Below, in pieces: positions 17,791-26,881 of a stretch of 64,000 nt of DNA. Position numbers and translations under genes: made by a program. Source of the DNA: Bacteroidaceae bacterium (GTDB lineage: Bacteria; Bacteroidota; Bacteroidia; Bacteroidales; Bacteroidaceae); NCBI GenBank assembly GCA_024398755.1, contig JAKSIQ010000002.1, positions 1-64,000 of the forward strand, given 5' to 3'. The notes beneath the pieces were generated by a model. That model did no database searches, was not told the DNA's origin, and was given only the letters and a program-made list of their open reading frames with translations. How positions within the stretch are numbered: the first letter of the stretch is position 1; every line of letters begins with the position of its first letter.

Positions 17791-18714
17791 ATGGACAGGC
17801 AAATGGACACCAGACGGCGGTACGGCACCGTGATGGACAGGTATCTCAGGCATCTGATGCTGGAGAAATCGCTCTCGGCATGTACGCTCGATGCATACCG
17901 GACCGATGTTACCAAGCTGCTTGACTATCTGCAGGCCACCGGCATCAGTCTGGAATCGGTCAGCCTGGACAACCTGCAGAATTTTGTGGCCACGCTGGCC
18001 GATGTGGGGATATCGGCCCGTTCGCAGGCGCGCATAATATCTGGAATGCGGTCGTTCTTTTCGTTTCTGGTTCTGGACGGTTACATTGAAAACGATCCGT
18101 CGTTCCTGCTGGAGTCGCCAAAACTGGGACAGCATCTGCCCGAGGTACTGAGTGTTCAGGAGGTCGATGCCATTATGGCCGCGCAGGATCTTTCAGTTCC
18201 GGAAGGACACCGTAATCTGGCTATGCTTGAGGTCATGTACAGCTGCGGTCTGCGCGTTTCCGAGTTGTGCGGACTGAGAATGCAGGATCTGTATCTTGTT
18301 GAAGGCTTCATCAAGGTCTGTGGAAAAGGCAGCAAGGAACGCCTGGTGCCGATATCGGACCGTGCCGTTAATGTGCTTGACCAGTGGTTCGATGACAGAC
18401 GGCGTATTGTACCGGCCCCACACTGTGAGATGTATGTCTTTCTGAGCGCACGTACCGGAAAACCGCTGACCCGCGTCATGGTGTTCACAATAGTACGCAG
18501 ACTGGCGGCTATGGCAGGCATACGCAAGACCATCAGCCCGCACACTTTCCGCCATTCGTTTGCCACCCATCTGCTTGAGGGAGGGGCCAATCTGCTGGCT
18601 ATCCAGTGCATGCTGGGGCATGAGAAGATAGCCACGACTGAAATCTACACCCATCTGGACAATACCCGTCTGCGCGAAGAAATAGAGCTTCATCACCCGC
18701 GAAACAGGCACTGA
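17791..18714 (+). CDS. xerD: Tyrosine recombinase, XerD-like
   Basis: The 307-residue site-specific recombinase probably acts with a partner at dif to resolve chromosome dimers. The N-terminal SAM-like DNA-binding domain begins MDRYLRHLMLEKSLS. Catalytic residues are visible in order: Arg in SCGLRVSELCG, Lys in the beta-hairpin (GKGSKERLVP), His-x-x-Arg in HTFRHSFATH, His in GHEKIATTEIY and the nucleophilic Tyr in that same motif. I start at ATG 17791; the frame continues to 17656 but would overlap the methyltransferase. A second Xer-type gene lies at 38948. XerD versus XerC is by similarity only. Confidence 0.88.
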   Translation: MDRQMDTRRRYGTVMDRYLRHLMLEKSLSACTLDAYRTDVTKLLDYLQATGISLESVSLDNLQNFVATLADVGISARSQARIISGMRSFFSFLVLDGYIENDPSFLLESPKLGQHLPEVLSVQEVDAIMAAQDLSVPEGHRNLAMLEVMYSCGLRVSELCGLRMQDLYLVEGFIKVCGKGSKERLVPISDRAVNVLDQWFDDRRRIVPAPHCEMYVFLSARTGKPLTRVMVFTIVRRLAAMAGIRKTISPHTFRHSFATHLLEGGANLLAIQCMLGHEKIATTEIYTHLDNTRLREEIELHHPRNRH

Positions 18715-18767
18715 AAGTGTTTCTGACGTTGTTCAAACTGCTGCAAAGTGTCTTTTTTCCAATAATA

Positions 18768-18799
18768 TTGCTCTTTTAGCAGTCTTTTTTGTAGTTTTG
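18768..18799 (+). promoter_or_regulatory. Promoter of the TPR/OmpA-like lipoprotein gene
   Basis: TTG at 18768-18770, 21 bp spacer, then TAGTTTTG at 18792-18799, an exact TAnnTTTG match. The ATG is at 18852, leaving a leader of about 45 nt. The remaining 18715-18767 shows no gene. Confidence 0.7.
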
Positions 18800-18851
18800 C
18801 ACGAAATAGACATTATGTCGAATAACTGTAACCATTAATTAATATCAAATC

Positions 18852-20540
18852 ATGACAAAATCATTGCGTTTTGCGCTTCTCGGCGCAGGAATCCTGATGC
18901 TTGCAAGCTGCAAGTCAGGTATGGACATGTCAAAGGATTACTACACAGTTACTCCTGAGGTTCTTGAGGCAGTAGGCGGACAGGTACCTTACTCAGTAAC
19001 AGGTACTTTCCCTGAGAAGTTCTTCAACAAGAAGGTTGTATGCACTGCAGTTCCCGAACTCCGTTGGGAAGGCGGCTCTGTAAAGGGCGAGCCTATCACT
19101 CTGCAGGGTGAAAAGGTAGAAGGCAACAATCAGGTTGTTTCATACAAGGAAGGTGGCACATTCACATACAACGGCAACTTCAAGTATCAGCCTGAAATGG
19201 CAATTTCTGAACTGTGGGTTACCTTTACCGCAGAAAAGAAGGGCAAGGCATTTGAAATTGCTCCTGTAAAGATTGCCGACGGTGTAATAGCTACCGAGCA
19301 GCTTTATTCAGAAACTGCAAAGTCAGCCAATCAGGCCGCTTCACAGGATGCTTACCAGCGTATCATCAAGCAGGCTCAGGATGCCAACATCATGTTCGTC
19401 ATCCAGCAGGCTAACGTACGTTCTTCAGAAAAGGGCAGCGACGCTGTCAAGGCTCTGAAGGAATCAATGAAGAACTATGCTGCTGACACCAAGAACTACG
19501 CTATTGAGAACGTTGCAGTTTCAGCTTACGCTTCACCTGATGGTGGTGTTGAACTGAATGACAAGCTGGCCAGCCAGCGTGAAAGCAACGCTGCACAGTA
19601 CATCAAGAGCGAAATCAAGAAGGCAAAGATCGATGCTGCTGTTGAATCACAGTACACCGCTCAGGACTGGGAAGGTTTCCAGGCTCTTGTAGAACAGTCA
19701 AACATTCAGGATAAGGATCTTATTCTCCGCGTTCTGTCAATGTACAGCGAGCCTGAACGTCGTGAAGCTGAAATCAAGAACATCAGCGCAGTCTATAAGG
19801 ATCTTGCCAATGACATTCTTCCTCAGCTGCGTCGCGCACGCCTGACTTTGAACTACCAGATCATCGGCCGTTCAGACGAAGAAATCATGGAAGCTCTCAA
19901 GAGCGATGCATCAGTTCTGAGCATCGAGGAACTTCTTTACGCTGCTACCCTGACTCAGGACAAGGCTGAAAAGAAGACTATCTACACAACCGCTACACGC
20001 AACTATGCTGATGATTATCGTGCATACAACAACCTCGGTCTCCTTGCAATGGCCGATGCTGACCTTGCAACCGCTGAGCAGAACTTCAAGAAGGCTCTGT
20101 CACTGAATGCACAGGCTCAGGATGCCAACACCAACATGGGTCTCCTGCTTCTTGCACAGAACAAGCCGGAAGAGGCTCAGACTTACCTTGCAAAGGGTGG
20201 TGAAAGTCAGGAGAACAAGGAAGCTCTTGGTAACATGTACATTGCACAGGGCCAGTACGAGCGCGCTCTTACCGCTCTGAAGGGCAGCAACACCAACGCT
20301 GAAGCTCTTGCTATGATCATGACCAAGGATTACGCTGGTGCTCAGAAGGTTCTTGCTTCAGTAAAGAACGCTGATGCCAACACCGCTTACCTGGCAGCTG
20401 TAGCAGCAGCCCGCACTAACGATGCAGCTGGTGTAGCTCAGAACCTCAAGAAGTCTGTAAGTCTTGACGCTTCAATGAAGGCCAAGGCTGTGAAGGACCT
20501 TGAATTCGTCAAGTTCGCAGATGCTATTGCAGCACTCTGA
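18852..20540 (+). CDS. Lipoprotein with OmpA-like segment and TPR repeats
   Basis: The 562-residue product has a signal peptide and lipobox LASC (lipidated Cys20). After a beta-rich N-terminal part, residues about 215-260 (VSAYASPDGGVELNDKLASQ) resemble an OmpA C-terminal peptidoglycan-binding motif (SxASPxG, RAxxV-like). The C-terminal 200 residues form TPR-like helices (YRAYNNLGLLAMADADLATA, NMGLLLLAQNKPEEAQTYL). Codon use is strongly biased in the manner of the ribosomal genes in this window, suggesting an abundant envelope protein. Function is not known; anchoring the outer membrane to peptidoglycan is an inference. No terminator is seen before dprA, 16 bp downstream. Confidence 0.8.
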   Translation: MTKSLRFALLGAGILMLASCKSGMDMSKDYYTVTPEVLEAVGGQVPYSVTGTFPEKFFNKKVVCTAVPELRWEGGSVKGEPITLQGEKVEGNNQVVSYKEGGTFTYNGNFKYQPEMAISELWVTFTAEKKGKAFEIAPVKIADGVIATEQLYSETAKSANQAASQDAYQRIIKQAQDANIMFVIQQANVRSSEKGSDAVKALKESMKNYAADTKNYAIENVAVSAYASPDGGVELNDKLASQRESNAAQYIKSEIKKAKIDAAVESQYTAQDWEGFQALVEQSNIQDKDLILRVLSMYSEPERREAEIKNISAVYKDLANDILPQLRRARLTLNYQIIGRSDEEIMEALKSDASVLSIEELLYAATLTQDKAEKKTIYTTATRNYADDYRAYNNLGLLAMADADLATAEQNFKKALSLNAQAQDANTNMGLLLLAQNKPEEAQTYLAKGGESQENKEALGNMYIAQGQYERALTALKGSNTNAEALAMIMTKDYAGAQKVLASVKNADANTAYLAAVAAARTNDAAGVAQNLKKSVSLDASMKAKAVKDLEFVKFADAIAAL

Positions 20541-20556
20541 TTCAAGTAAGTAGAAT

Positions 20557-21678
20557 ATGAGCATGCCGTCCAGTGAACTGGCGGCATTGCTTATGTTGAA
20601 CAGAATTAAAGGACTGGGGGCGACAGGAGCCAGACTCCTGTACAGACAGTTCGGCAGCGCAAGGGAGGTCCTCCTGCACGCGGCATATACAAAAGACATC
20701 ATACCCGGAGCCAGTGCAAGTCTATATGAGGCTTTGCATGACTCCGGGTATGATGTCTTTGTGCGTAATGAAATGGAATTCATGGAACGTCATGGAATTA
20801 GATGCATTGCATGTGACAGTCCGGAATATCCGTCCCGTCTTTTGGACTGTCATGACGCACCGCTGCTTCTGTTCACTTTAGGCAATGCCACTCTTAATGC
20901 ACGTCGTACAGTAGGCGTGGTAGGCACACGCAAGGCAACTCCATACGGTTTGCGCATGTGCCGTGAGTTTGTGAGAGATCTGAAGGCCCTGTGCCCCGAT
21001 GCAGTAGTAATCAGCGGTCTTGCCATGGGAATTGACATTGAGTCACATCGTTCGGCAATGGAAAACGGTCTGAACACGTTCGGCGTGTTGGCACATGGTC
21101 TTGACAAGATTTATCCGTCGGCTCATAGGGCCGATGCGGCACGTATGCTTGAACACGGTGGGCTGATTACAGAGTTCGAATCGGGAACAGCACCTCTGAA
21201 ATACAACTTCGTACGCAGGAACAGAATCATTGCCGGTCTGTCTGATGCAGTTGTGGTGGTTGAGGGAGCTGCAAAAAGCGGTTCACTTGTCACTGCCGAG
21301 ATAGCATACAGCTACAACCGTGACTGTTTTGCTTTTCCCGGGTGCGTAGGTGATCCGTATTCTGTGGGCTGTAACGAACTGATACGTGACAACAGGGCTG
21401 CTCTGATAACGAATGCCCTTGACTTTGTGAATGCCATGGGGTGGGCTGATACCTGTAGTCAGGGGCAGACTGCCATTCAGACATCCCTGTTCAATGAACT
21501 GACTGACATTGAACGGCGTGTGGTGTCACGAATATCGCAGAATGCCCGTGGGGTTCATGTGAATACCATGATTGTGGAAATGAACATTCCTTTTTCAAAG
21601 CTGACGGCCATGATGCTGTCGCTGGAACTGAAGGGCATAGCCAGGATAGGTCCCGGCTCAATGTGCGTTCTTATGTGA
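20557..21678 (+). CDS. dprA: DNA-processing protein DprA
   Basis: DprA binds incoming single-stranded DNA during natural transformation and loads RecA. The 373-residue product has the Rossmann-like core VGVVGTRKATPYG, SGLAMGIDIESH, VLAHGLDKIYP, FVRRNRIIAGLSDAVVVVEG and the GSLVTAEIA segment, with a C-terminal winged-helix part near NIPFSKLTAMMLSLELKG. Length is normal. Presence alone does not show competence, since dprA is widespread. It converges on murI with a 5-bp gap. Confidence 0.93.
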   Translation: MSMPSSELAALLMLNRIKGLGATGARLLYRQFGSAREVLLHAAYTKDIIPGASASLYEALHDSGYDVFVRNEMEFMERHGIRCIACDSPEYPSRLLDCHDAPLLLFTLGNATLNARRTVGVVGTRKATPYGLRMCREFVRDLKALCPDAVVISGLAMGIDIESHRSAMENGLNTFGVLAHGLDKIYPSAHRADAARMLEHGGLITEFESGTAPLKYNFVRRNRIIAGLSDAVVVVEGAAKSGSLVTAEIAYSYNRDCFAFPGCVGDPYSVGCNELIRDNRAALITNALDFVNAMGWADTCSQGQTAIQTSLFNELTDIERRVVSRISQNARGVHVNTMIVEMNIPFSKLTAMMLSLELKGIARIGPGSMCVLM

Positions 21679-21683
21679 TATGG

Positions 21684-22529
21684 TTACAGGCTGATGCTGC
21701 TGACATCAAGTCTGGCATTGTCGGGCAGGAATATGCCGGCCTGCTGAAGAAAGGTCTGTGAAGACTCTGTAGTTACAAACCTGCGGGTACCTGTCATGGT
21801 GCAGCGGCATGCCATTTCAGGGTGCCGTTCAAGGTACTGCTGCAGCGATGCTGCCACATACTGCCCCTGGCATATTATGTTGATGCCTTCCGGTACGAAC
21901 CTGCGTATGCTGTCAATGAGAAGAGGATAGTGCGTGCAGCCAAGTATTATGGTGTCTATGAGCGGGTCTTTTGACAGCAGTGATTCTACATGCTGTCTGA
22001 CAAAGAAATCGGTTCCTGCCGATTTTGCCAGCCCGTTCTCGACAAGCGGCACCCAGATGGGGCAGGCTTCTCCCGTTACTTCTATGTCCGGGTAGAGTTT
22101 GCCTATTTCAAGAGGATAACTCAGCGATTTGACGGTTCCGGGTGTGGCCAACAGACCTATGTGCCGCGTTTTTGTGAGGCTGTCAATGTTTTCAACCGTC
22201 GGGCGGATTATGCCGAGAACGCGCCTGGTAGGATCCAGCTTTGGAAGATCGACCTGCTGTATGGTTCTCAGGGCCTTTGCGCTGGCTGTGTTGCATGCCA
22301 GTATGACTAGGGGACATCCCATTTCAAACAGGCGTGTCACGCATTGCAGAGTGTATTCGTACACAACCTGGAAGGAACGTGTGCCGTATGGGGTGCGGGC
22401 GTTGTCTCCAAAATAAATGAAGTCATTCTGAGGCATGACCTTGAGCATGTGCTCAAGTATGGTAAGACCTCCGTATCCGGAATCGAATACGCCTATCGGA
22501 CCATGGTCATTTGCACTCAGACTATTCAT
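21684..22529 (-). CDS. murI: Glutamate racemase
   Basis: Makes D-glutamate for peptidoglycan. The 281-residue product has GVFDSGYGGLTIL with the general-base Asp, the catalytic Cys pair in LACNTAS and LGCTHYPLL, and the YFGDNARTPYG segment. I start at ATG 22529, one base after the OmpH stop; the frame extends to 22673 but that part lies within OmpH. It is the last gene of the uppS-bamA-OmpH operon, tying peptidoglycan precursor supply to outer-membrane assembly. Confidence 0.94.
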   Translation of the reverse strand: MNSLSANDHGPIGVFDSGYGGLTILEHMLKVMPQNDFIYFGDNARTPYGTRSFQVVYEYTLQCVTRLFEMGCPLVILACNTASAKALRTIQQVDLPKLDPTRRVLGIIRPTVENIDSLTKTRHIGLLATPGTVKSLSYPLEIGKLYPDIEVTGEACPIWVPLVENGLAKSAGTDFFVRQHVESLLSKDPLIDTIILGCTHYPLLIDSIRRFVPEGINIICQGQYVAASLQQYLERHPEMACRCTMTGTRRFVTTESSQTFLQQAGIFLPDNARLDVSSISL

Positions 22530-22530
22530 G

Positions 22531-23088
22531 TCATTCCCAGTTTGACACCTTTTCAATGACTGTTTCTGATATGTCAATTCCGCGTTGCGGATTGACAAAC
22601 AGGAATGCCGGACTTCCGCTGTCAACCACGTAGTCCAATCCCATTTCGGTGCAGATGGCCGCGGCTGCTGCAACTACCTGGCGTCTTAGTTTTTCCAATC
22701 CTTCGGTGCGCTTGTTTTCCAGATCACGTTGGAGTTCGTCACGCAGCTGCGTGTCGGCCTCCAGCATGGTCTGCAGTTCTTTCTGGCGCTTGGCCACTAT
22801 TGGTTCCGAGAGATTGGCATGTTCAAGCATGAATTCAATGTACCTATGCTCAAAAGCAGCGCGCGAATGTTCCAGCTCACGGTCATATTCACCTTTCAGC
22901 CTTTTCAGTTCGATGTCTGCCACGGTATATTGAGGCAGGTCCATGACCACTGAATCATAATCAAGGTATGCGAAACGATACCCGATTATGGCGGGAACGC
23001 TGTCAGTGGTGGCTATGTCCTGTGCTTGCACCGCTGCTGCAAGAAGCAGAAAAACGCTGCAAGCTGCAAGCTGCCTGATGTGTTTCAT
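22531..23088 (-). CDS. OmpH/Skp-family periplasmic chaperone (third copy)
   Basis: A 185-residue protein with a signal peptide (cleaved near AVQAQD) and a long charged coiled-coil (about residues 55-145), as in Skp, whose trimer carries unfolded outer-membrane proteins across the periplasm. The ends match the family: YRFAYLDYDSVVMDLPQY and the C-terminal DISETVIEKV. It is the most diverged of three tandem copies. Its start is 15 bp past the previous copy's stop. Confidence 0.85.
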   Translation of the reverse strand: MKHIRQLAACSVFLLLAAAVQAQDIATTDSVPAIIGYRFAYLDYDSVVMDLPQYTVADIELKRLKGEYDRELEHSRAAFEHRYIEFMLEHANLSEPIVAKRQKELQTMLEADTQLRDELQRDLENKRTEGLEKLRRQVVAAAAAICTEMGLDYVVDSGSPAFLFVNPQRGIDISETVIEKVSNWE

Positions 23089-23103
23089 GCCAGAAGCGCC
23101 TGT

Positions 23104-23610
23104 TTACTTGATTCCAAGTTTGGCCTTGACGGCTTCGGTGACATCGGTAGTCAGCGTGGAACTGACAAATGGCACTGTTCCGTTGGCATTGTCAAAGATG
23201 CAGACGTACTGCTGTTCTTCACCCACAGCCTGAATGGCCTTCATGAGTTTGGTGATGAGTTCGTTCTGCAGCTGTGTGGCCTTTTCACTGATATTCCTGT
23301 CACATGACTGCAGGTACTGGTTGATCTTATCCTCAGAGTCCATGATTTCCTGCTCGCGGCGCTGGCGGATATTGTCGGGAAGGGTTTCCTTCTGCTTTTC
23401 GTAGTCTTCGCATTTTTTTGTGTATTCGCTCTTCATGTATTCGAATTCCTCGGCATACTGGCTCTGAAGGGTTTCCAGCTCGGCTTCGGCTGCCTTTCTT
23501 TCAGGCATGAGCTGCATGATGTCTGCTGAATTGATACTTCCGAATTTCTGTGCGAATGCAGCAACAGGTGCAAGTGCGATGAGTGCAACTGCTAAAAATT
23601 TCCTGATCAT
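23104..23610 (-). CDS. OmpH/Skp-family periplasmic chaperone (second copy)
   Basis: The 168-residue product has a signal peptide ending AAFA, then KFGSINSADIMQLMPERKAAE, a coiled-coil arm rich in Glu/Lys, and the conserved C-terminal strand DVTEAVKAKLG. It probably forms a Skp-like trimer with a jellyfish shape that holds barrel proteins for BamA encoded upstream. Spacing to the first copy is 47 bp. Confidence 0.87.
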   Translation of the reverse strand: MIRKFLAVALIALAPVAAFAQKFGSINSADIMQLMPERKAAEAELETLQSQYAEEFEYMKSEYTKKCEDYEKQKETLPDNIRQRREQEIMDSEDKINQYLQSCDRNISEKATQLQNELITKLMKAIQAVGEEQQYVCIFDNANGTVPFVSSTLTTDVTEAVKAKLGIK

Positions 23611-23657
23611 AGTGTTATTGTTTTGTTATTGTTTGACATTGTATGAACGTTGCAGAA

Positions 23658-24179
23658 TCATTCTGCCGAATAGCCCAGCTTTTCAAGTACCTGTCGGCTT
23701 ATGTCAATCTTGGGCGATGCGAATATGACGCTGTTGGCCGATGAACGGTCAATGACTGCCTGGTAGCCGTCTTTGTCACTTATCTGCTTGATTGCTTCAT
23801 AGATTTCGTCCTGAATGGGAGCCATCAGGCTTTCCTCTTTCTTCTGAAGTTCACCGTCTGGTGCATAGTACTGGCGCTTGAGTTCGCTGGCCTGCTTTTC
23901 CTTGGCCAGAATTTCTTCTTCACGCTTGGTCTTCTGGTCTTCACTCAGGAACAGTGATTCGTTCTGATAACTCTTGTACAGGTTCTGCGCTTCGAGCTGA
24001 AGAGCTTCTATTTCAGCATCCCAACGTTTTGACAACTGGTCCAGCTGCTCTGCGGCACGTTCGTAAGCAGGTATGCGGTTCAGAATGTACTCCATGTCAA
24101 CGAATGCGAACTTCTGCGCATTGGCGGCAATTGGCAACATTATTGCCACTGCCAGGACTGTAAGGATTCTCTTGATCAT
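23658..24179 (-). CDS. OmpH/Skp-family periplasmic chaperone (first copy)
   Basis: The 173-residue protein has a signal peptide (cleaved after ANAQ), FAFVDMEYILNRIPAYERAAEQL, a long coiled-coil, and the C-terminal PKIDISRQVLEKLG. This is the canonical Bacteroidota OmpH placed straight after bamA (54 bp). It presumably delivers outer-membrane proteins to the BAM complex. Confidence 0.88.
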   Translation of the reverse strand: MIKRILTVLAVAIMLPIAANAQKFAFVDMEYILNRIPAYERAAEQLDQLSKRWDAEIEALQLEAQNLYKSYQNESLFLSEDQKTKREEEILAKEKQASELKRQYYAPDGELQKKEESLMAPIQDEIYEAIKQISDKDGYQAVIDRSSANSVIFASPKIDISRQVLEKLGYSAE

Positions 24180-24233
24180 ATTGTTCTGTTTTTGATGGTT
24201 TACATATATAATATAGTTCCTGTCATGGGCTTG

Positions 24234-26873
24234 TTAAAATTCCTGGCCCAGTATGAAGTGTATCTGACTGCCGCTGTACTGGCGTGAACCCATTACAGGA
24301 TCAAGTCCGTATGCCCAGTCTATACCCATAAGTCCGACCACCGGAAGGAACACGCGTGCACCGACTCCGACTGATCGTTTCAGATCGAACGGGTTGAACT
24401 TGGACACTGAATCCCAGCAGTTGCCGCCTTCTACAAAGGCCAGAGCGTAAATGATGGTGCTGTTCTCCATCATCAGCGGGTAACGCAGTTCGGCAGCCAT
24501 ACGTGTGTAGGCGTAACCGTCAGTGTACGGGGTGAGCGCACCGTTTTCGTATCCGCGCAGGCCGACGGTTTCGGTGGCATAGGTGTAGCTGCCGGAACTC
24601 ATGCCGTCGCCACCTACAAAGAAGGTTTCAAACGGAGACTTCTTGTACTTGTTGTAATGACCCAGCAGACCGAAATCGAATCTTGTCATAAGCACAAGGT
24701 TGCGCTTTATGCCATGTGTCAGTGATGTGTATGTGCGGCTGTGGAATTTCCACTTGTTGTATTCTATCCACTTGTGCTTGCGGCGCATTTCATCCTGGTA
24801 GCTGCTTGCTGTGCGGTCTGATGCCAGATGCTCGTAGTCAACACCGTCAAAAAGTGAATAAGGAGGTGTCAGATAGACCGAGGCTCCGAACTCACTTCCC
24901 ATTGTAGGATAGAGAGAGTTGTTGGTTGAGTTGCGGCTCAGAGTTATTCCCAGGTTGATGTTGTTGCAGTTGCCGTTGTTTATTATGAAGTATGACCACT
25001 GCTTCAGGTTGTAGCGTGTGTATGACAGCTCGGTGTATATCTGGAAGTAGTCATCGGGCCAGTGCAGGCGTTTGCCCCAGCCTATGCTTGCGCCGAACAT
25101 GCTTATATACTTGTCCGGGTCATAGTATGATTCGTAGTTGTTGTAGTAACTGCCGTAGTTTCCGTAGTTGTAGTTTCCGTAACCGTAGGCGTAGTTGTAC
25201 AGGTTCTGATAGTAGGCCGAGTTGTAGTAGTTGCTGCTTATGTCACTCTGCTTTGAGTAGAACATGCCCATTGACAGCGAGTTAGGCCTTTTGCCGCCAA
25301 GCCATGGTTCCACGAACTGTATGCTGTACGAGTGGTAGTATTTGGCGTTGGACTGGCCGCTCAGTGAAAGCGTCTGTCCGTCACCCTGTGGAAGCAGCAT
25401 GCGGTAGTTGTCACTCTTGTGGAACAGGTTGTACATGGAGAAGTTGGTGAACTTGACTCCACCGCGGAAAATTAGGCCTGTCTGACCCCAGCCTGCCGAG
25501 AGCTCAAGCTGGTCGTTGGCCTTGCTTTCAAGCTGCCATTCAATGTCGACGGTTCCGTTTGCCTCGTCGGGAACCATGTTGTAATTGATGGTCTGCGGGT
25601 CAAAGTGTCCCATCTGACCGATTGCGGTATAGGATCGTTCAAAGGCATCGTATGAGAAGATGTCGCCCGGACGTGTGTACAGTTCGCGGCGTACGACATT
25701 TTCATACAGTCTGTCGTTACCGGTAATGGTGACACGGTTGATGGTGGCCTGCGGACCTTCGGCAATACGTATTTCAACGTCAATGGAATCTCCGTCAACA
25801 TTGGCTTCAACCGAGTTGGTCACGAGCATCACGTAACCCTTGTTGTAGTACTGCTTGCTTACGGCATCCTGATCCATGTCAATGCGGTCCTTGAGCTTCT
25901 TCTGGTTGTAGACGTCGCCTCGCTTCATTCCAAGGATATGGTCAAGTTCTTCGCTCGTGAAGACCGAGTTGCCCACCCATTCCAGATTGCGTATGTAGTA
26001 GGGGTTGCCTTCGTCAATTGTCAGCCAGATGTCGGCTGTGCCGTCGGCGGCATTGATTGAGACGCTGTCCCTGATAATGCAGGCGTCACGGTAGCCGAGT
26101 TCGGAATACCTTGTGTAGATGTTGTCAAGGTCATTTTGGTATTCTTCCTGGACGAATTTCTTTGTATGCAGAAAGTCACGCAGATAACCTTTCTCGTTGG
26201 TCTTCTTCATGACTTTCTTGATTTCCTTGTCGCTCAGAGCCGTATTGCCGTCAATGTGGATGGTGCGTACCTTGCACTTGTCTTTCTTGTCAATGTATAT
26301 GTCAACGTATGCCAGGCCGTCCTCATCGGCGGGTCCGCGCTGCTGTACGCGTACCTGGGCTTCCTTGAAACCTTTCTCGTCAAAGTATTTGTGGATGAGT
26401 GCCTCGCATCGGTCAAGCACGTTCTGGCTTATCTGGCTGCCTGGAAACAGACCAATCTTGTTCTCAAGTTCGGTCGATTCGCCTTTCTTGACTCCGTGGA
26501 AAACGACTTCCTTGACTTTCGGGTTCTGCTCAATGTCTATTTCAAGCCATATCCTGTCATCTTTGATCTTGGCCGCCTTGATGCTGACATTGGCAAAGAG
26601 GCCTGTCTGCCAGAGCTTTTTCATGGCTGATGTTATTTCCGGTCCCGGAACGGCCACTCTCTGACCTTCGGCCAGACCTGAGATGCGCAGAATGGTCTTG
26701 TGGTTACTTTCTTCCATACCCTGAATGTCAATTCCGGCAATCTCATACCGGGGCGGCTTGCCCGAGTACAGAATGACAGGGTTCTCCTGTCCGTCACTAA
26801 TGTCAGTCTGGGCATGGACGGGAGCGAGTACCATGCACGCAACGGCTAACGCATATATCAGTTTTTCTTTCAT
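24234..26873 (-). CDS. bamA: Outer-membrane protein assembly factor BamA
   Basis: BamA folds and inserts barrel proteins into the outer membrane. The 879-residue product has a signal peptide (MKEKLIYALAVACMVLAPVHAQ), about five POTRA domains (roughly residues 45-440) and a C-terminal Omp85 barrel ending in a typical FILGQEF strand. A Tyr-rich insertion in the barrel (residues about 548-589, 17 Tyr in 42) is unusual. I start at ATG 26873; an in-frame GTG at 26885 overlaps the uppS stop (GTGA) and cannot be excluded. The downstream OmpH genes support the role. Confidence 0.94.
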   Translation of the reverse strand: MKEKLIYALAVACMVLAPVHAQTDISDGQENPVILYSGKPPRYEIAGIDIQGMEESNHKTILRISGLAEGQRVAVPGPEITSAMKKLWQTGLFANVSIKAAKIKDDRIWLEIDIEQNPKVKEVVFHGVKKGESTELENKIGLFPGSQISQNVLDRCEALIHKYFDEKGFKEAQVRVQQRGPADEDGLAYVDIYIDKKDKCKVRTIHIDGNTALSDKEIKKVMKKTNEKGYLRDFLHTKKFVQEEYQNDLDNIYTRYSELGYRDACIIRDSVSINAADGTADIWLTIDEGNPYYIRNLEWVGNSVFTSEELDHILGMKRGDVYNQKKLKDRIDMDQDAVSKQYYNKGYVMLVTNSVEANVDGDSIDVEIRIAEGPQATINRVTITGNDRLYENVVRRELYTRPGDIFSYDAFERSYTAIGQMGHFDPQTINYNMVPDEANGTVDIEWQLESKANDQLELSAGWGQTGLIFRGGVKFTNFSMYNLFHKSDNYRMLLPQGDGQTLSLSGQSNAKYYHSYSIQFVEPWLGGKRPNSLSMGMFYSKQSDISSNYYNSAYYQNLYNYAYGYGNYNYGNYGSYYNNYESYYDPDKYISMFGASIGWGKRLHWPDDYFQIYTELSYTRYNLKQWSYFIINNGNCNNINLGITLSRNSTNNSLYPTMGSEFGASVYLTPPYSLFDGVDYEHLASDRTASSYQDEMRRKHKWIEYNKWKFHSRTYTSLTHGIKRNLVLMTRFDFGLLGHYNKYKKSPFETFFVGGDGMSSGSYTYATETVGLRGYENGALTPYTDGYAYTRMAAELRYPLMMENSTIIYALAFVEGGNCWDSVSKFNPFDLKRSVGVGARVFLPVVGLMGIDWAYGLDPVMGSRQYSGSQIHFILGQEF

Positions 26874-26881
26874 TTTCTTTT

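Noticed and set aside
17791..18714. Tyrosine recombinase as the integrase of a mobile element next to tRNA or repeats
   Set aside because: No attachment-site repeats or cargo genes surround it or the copy at 38948; both look like chromosomal Xer proteins.
26136..26664. Plus-strand ORFs of 155-164 codons inside bamA
   Set aside because: They are opposite the POTRA region of a clear bamA, have no family match and no promoter.
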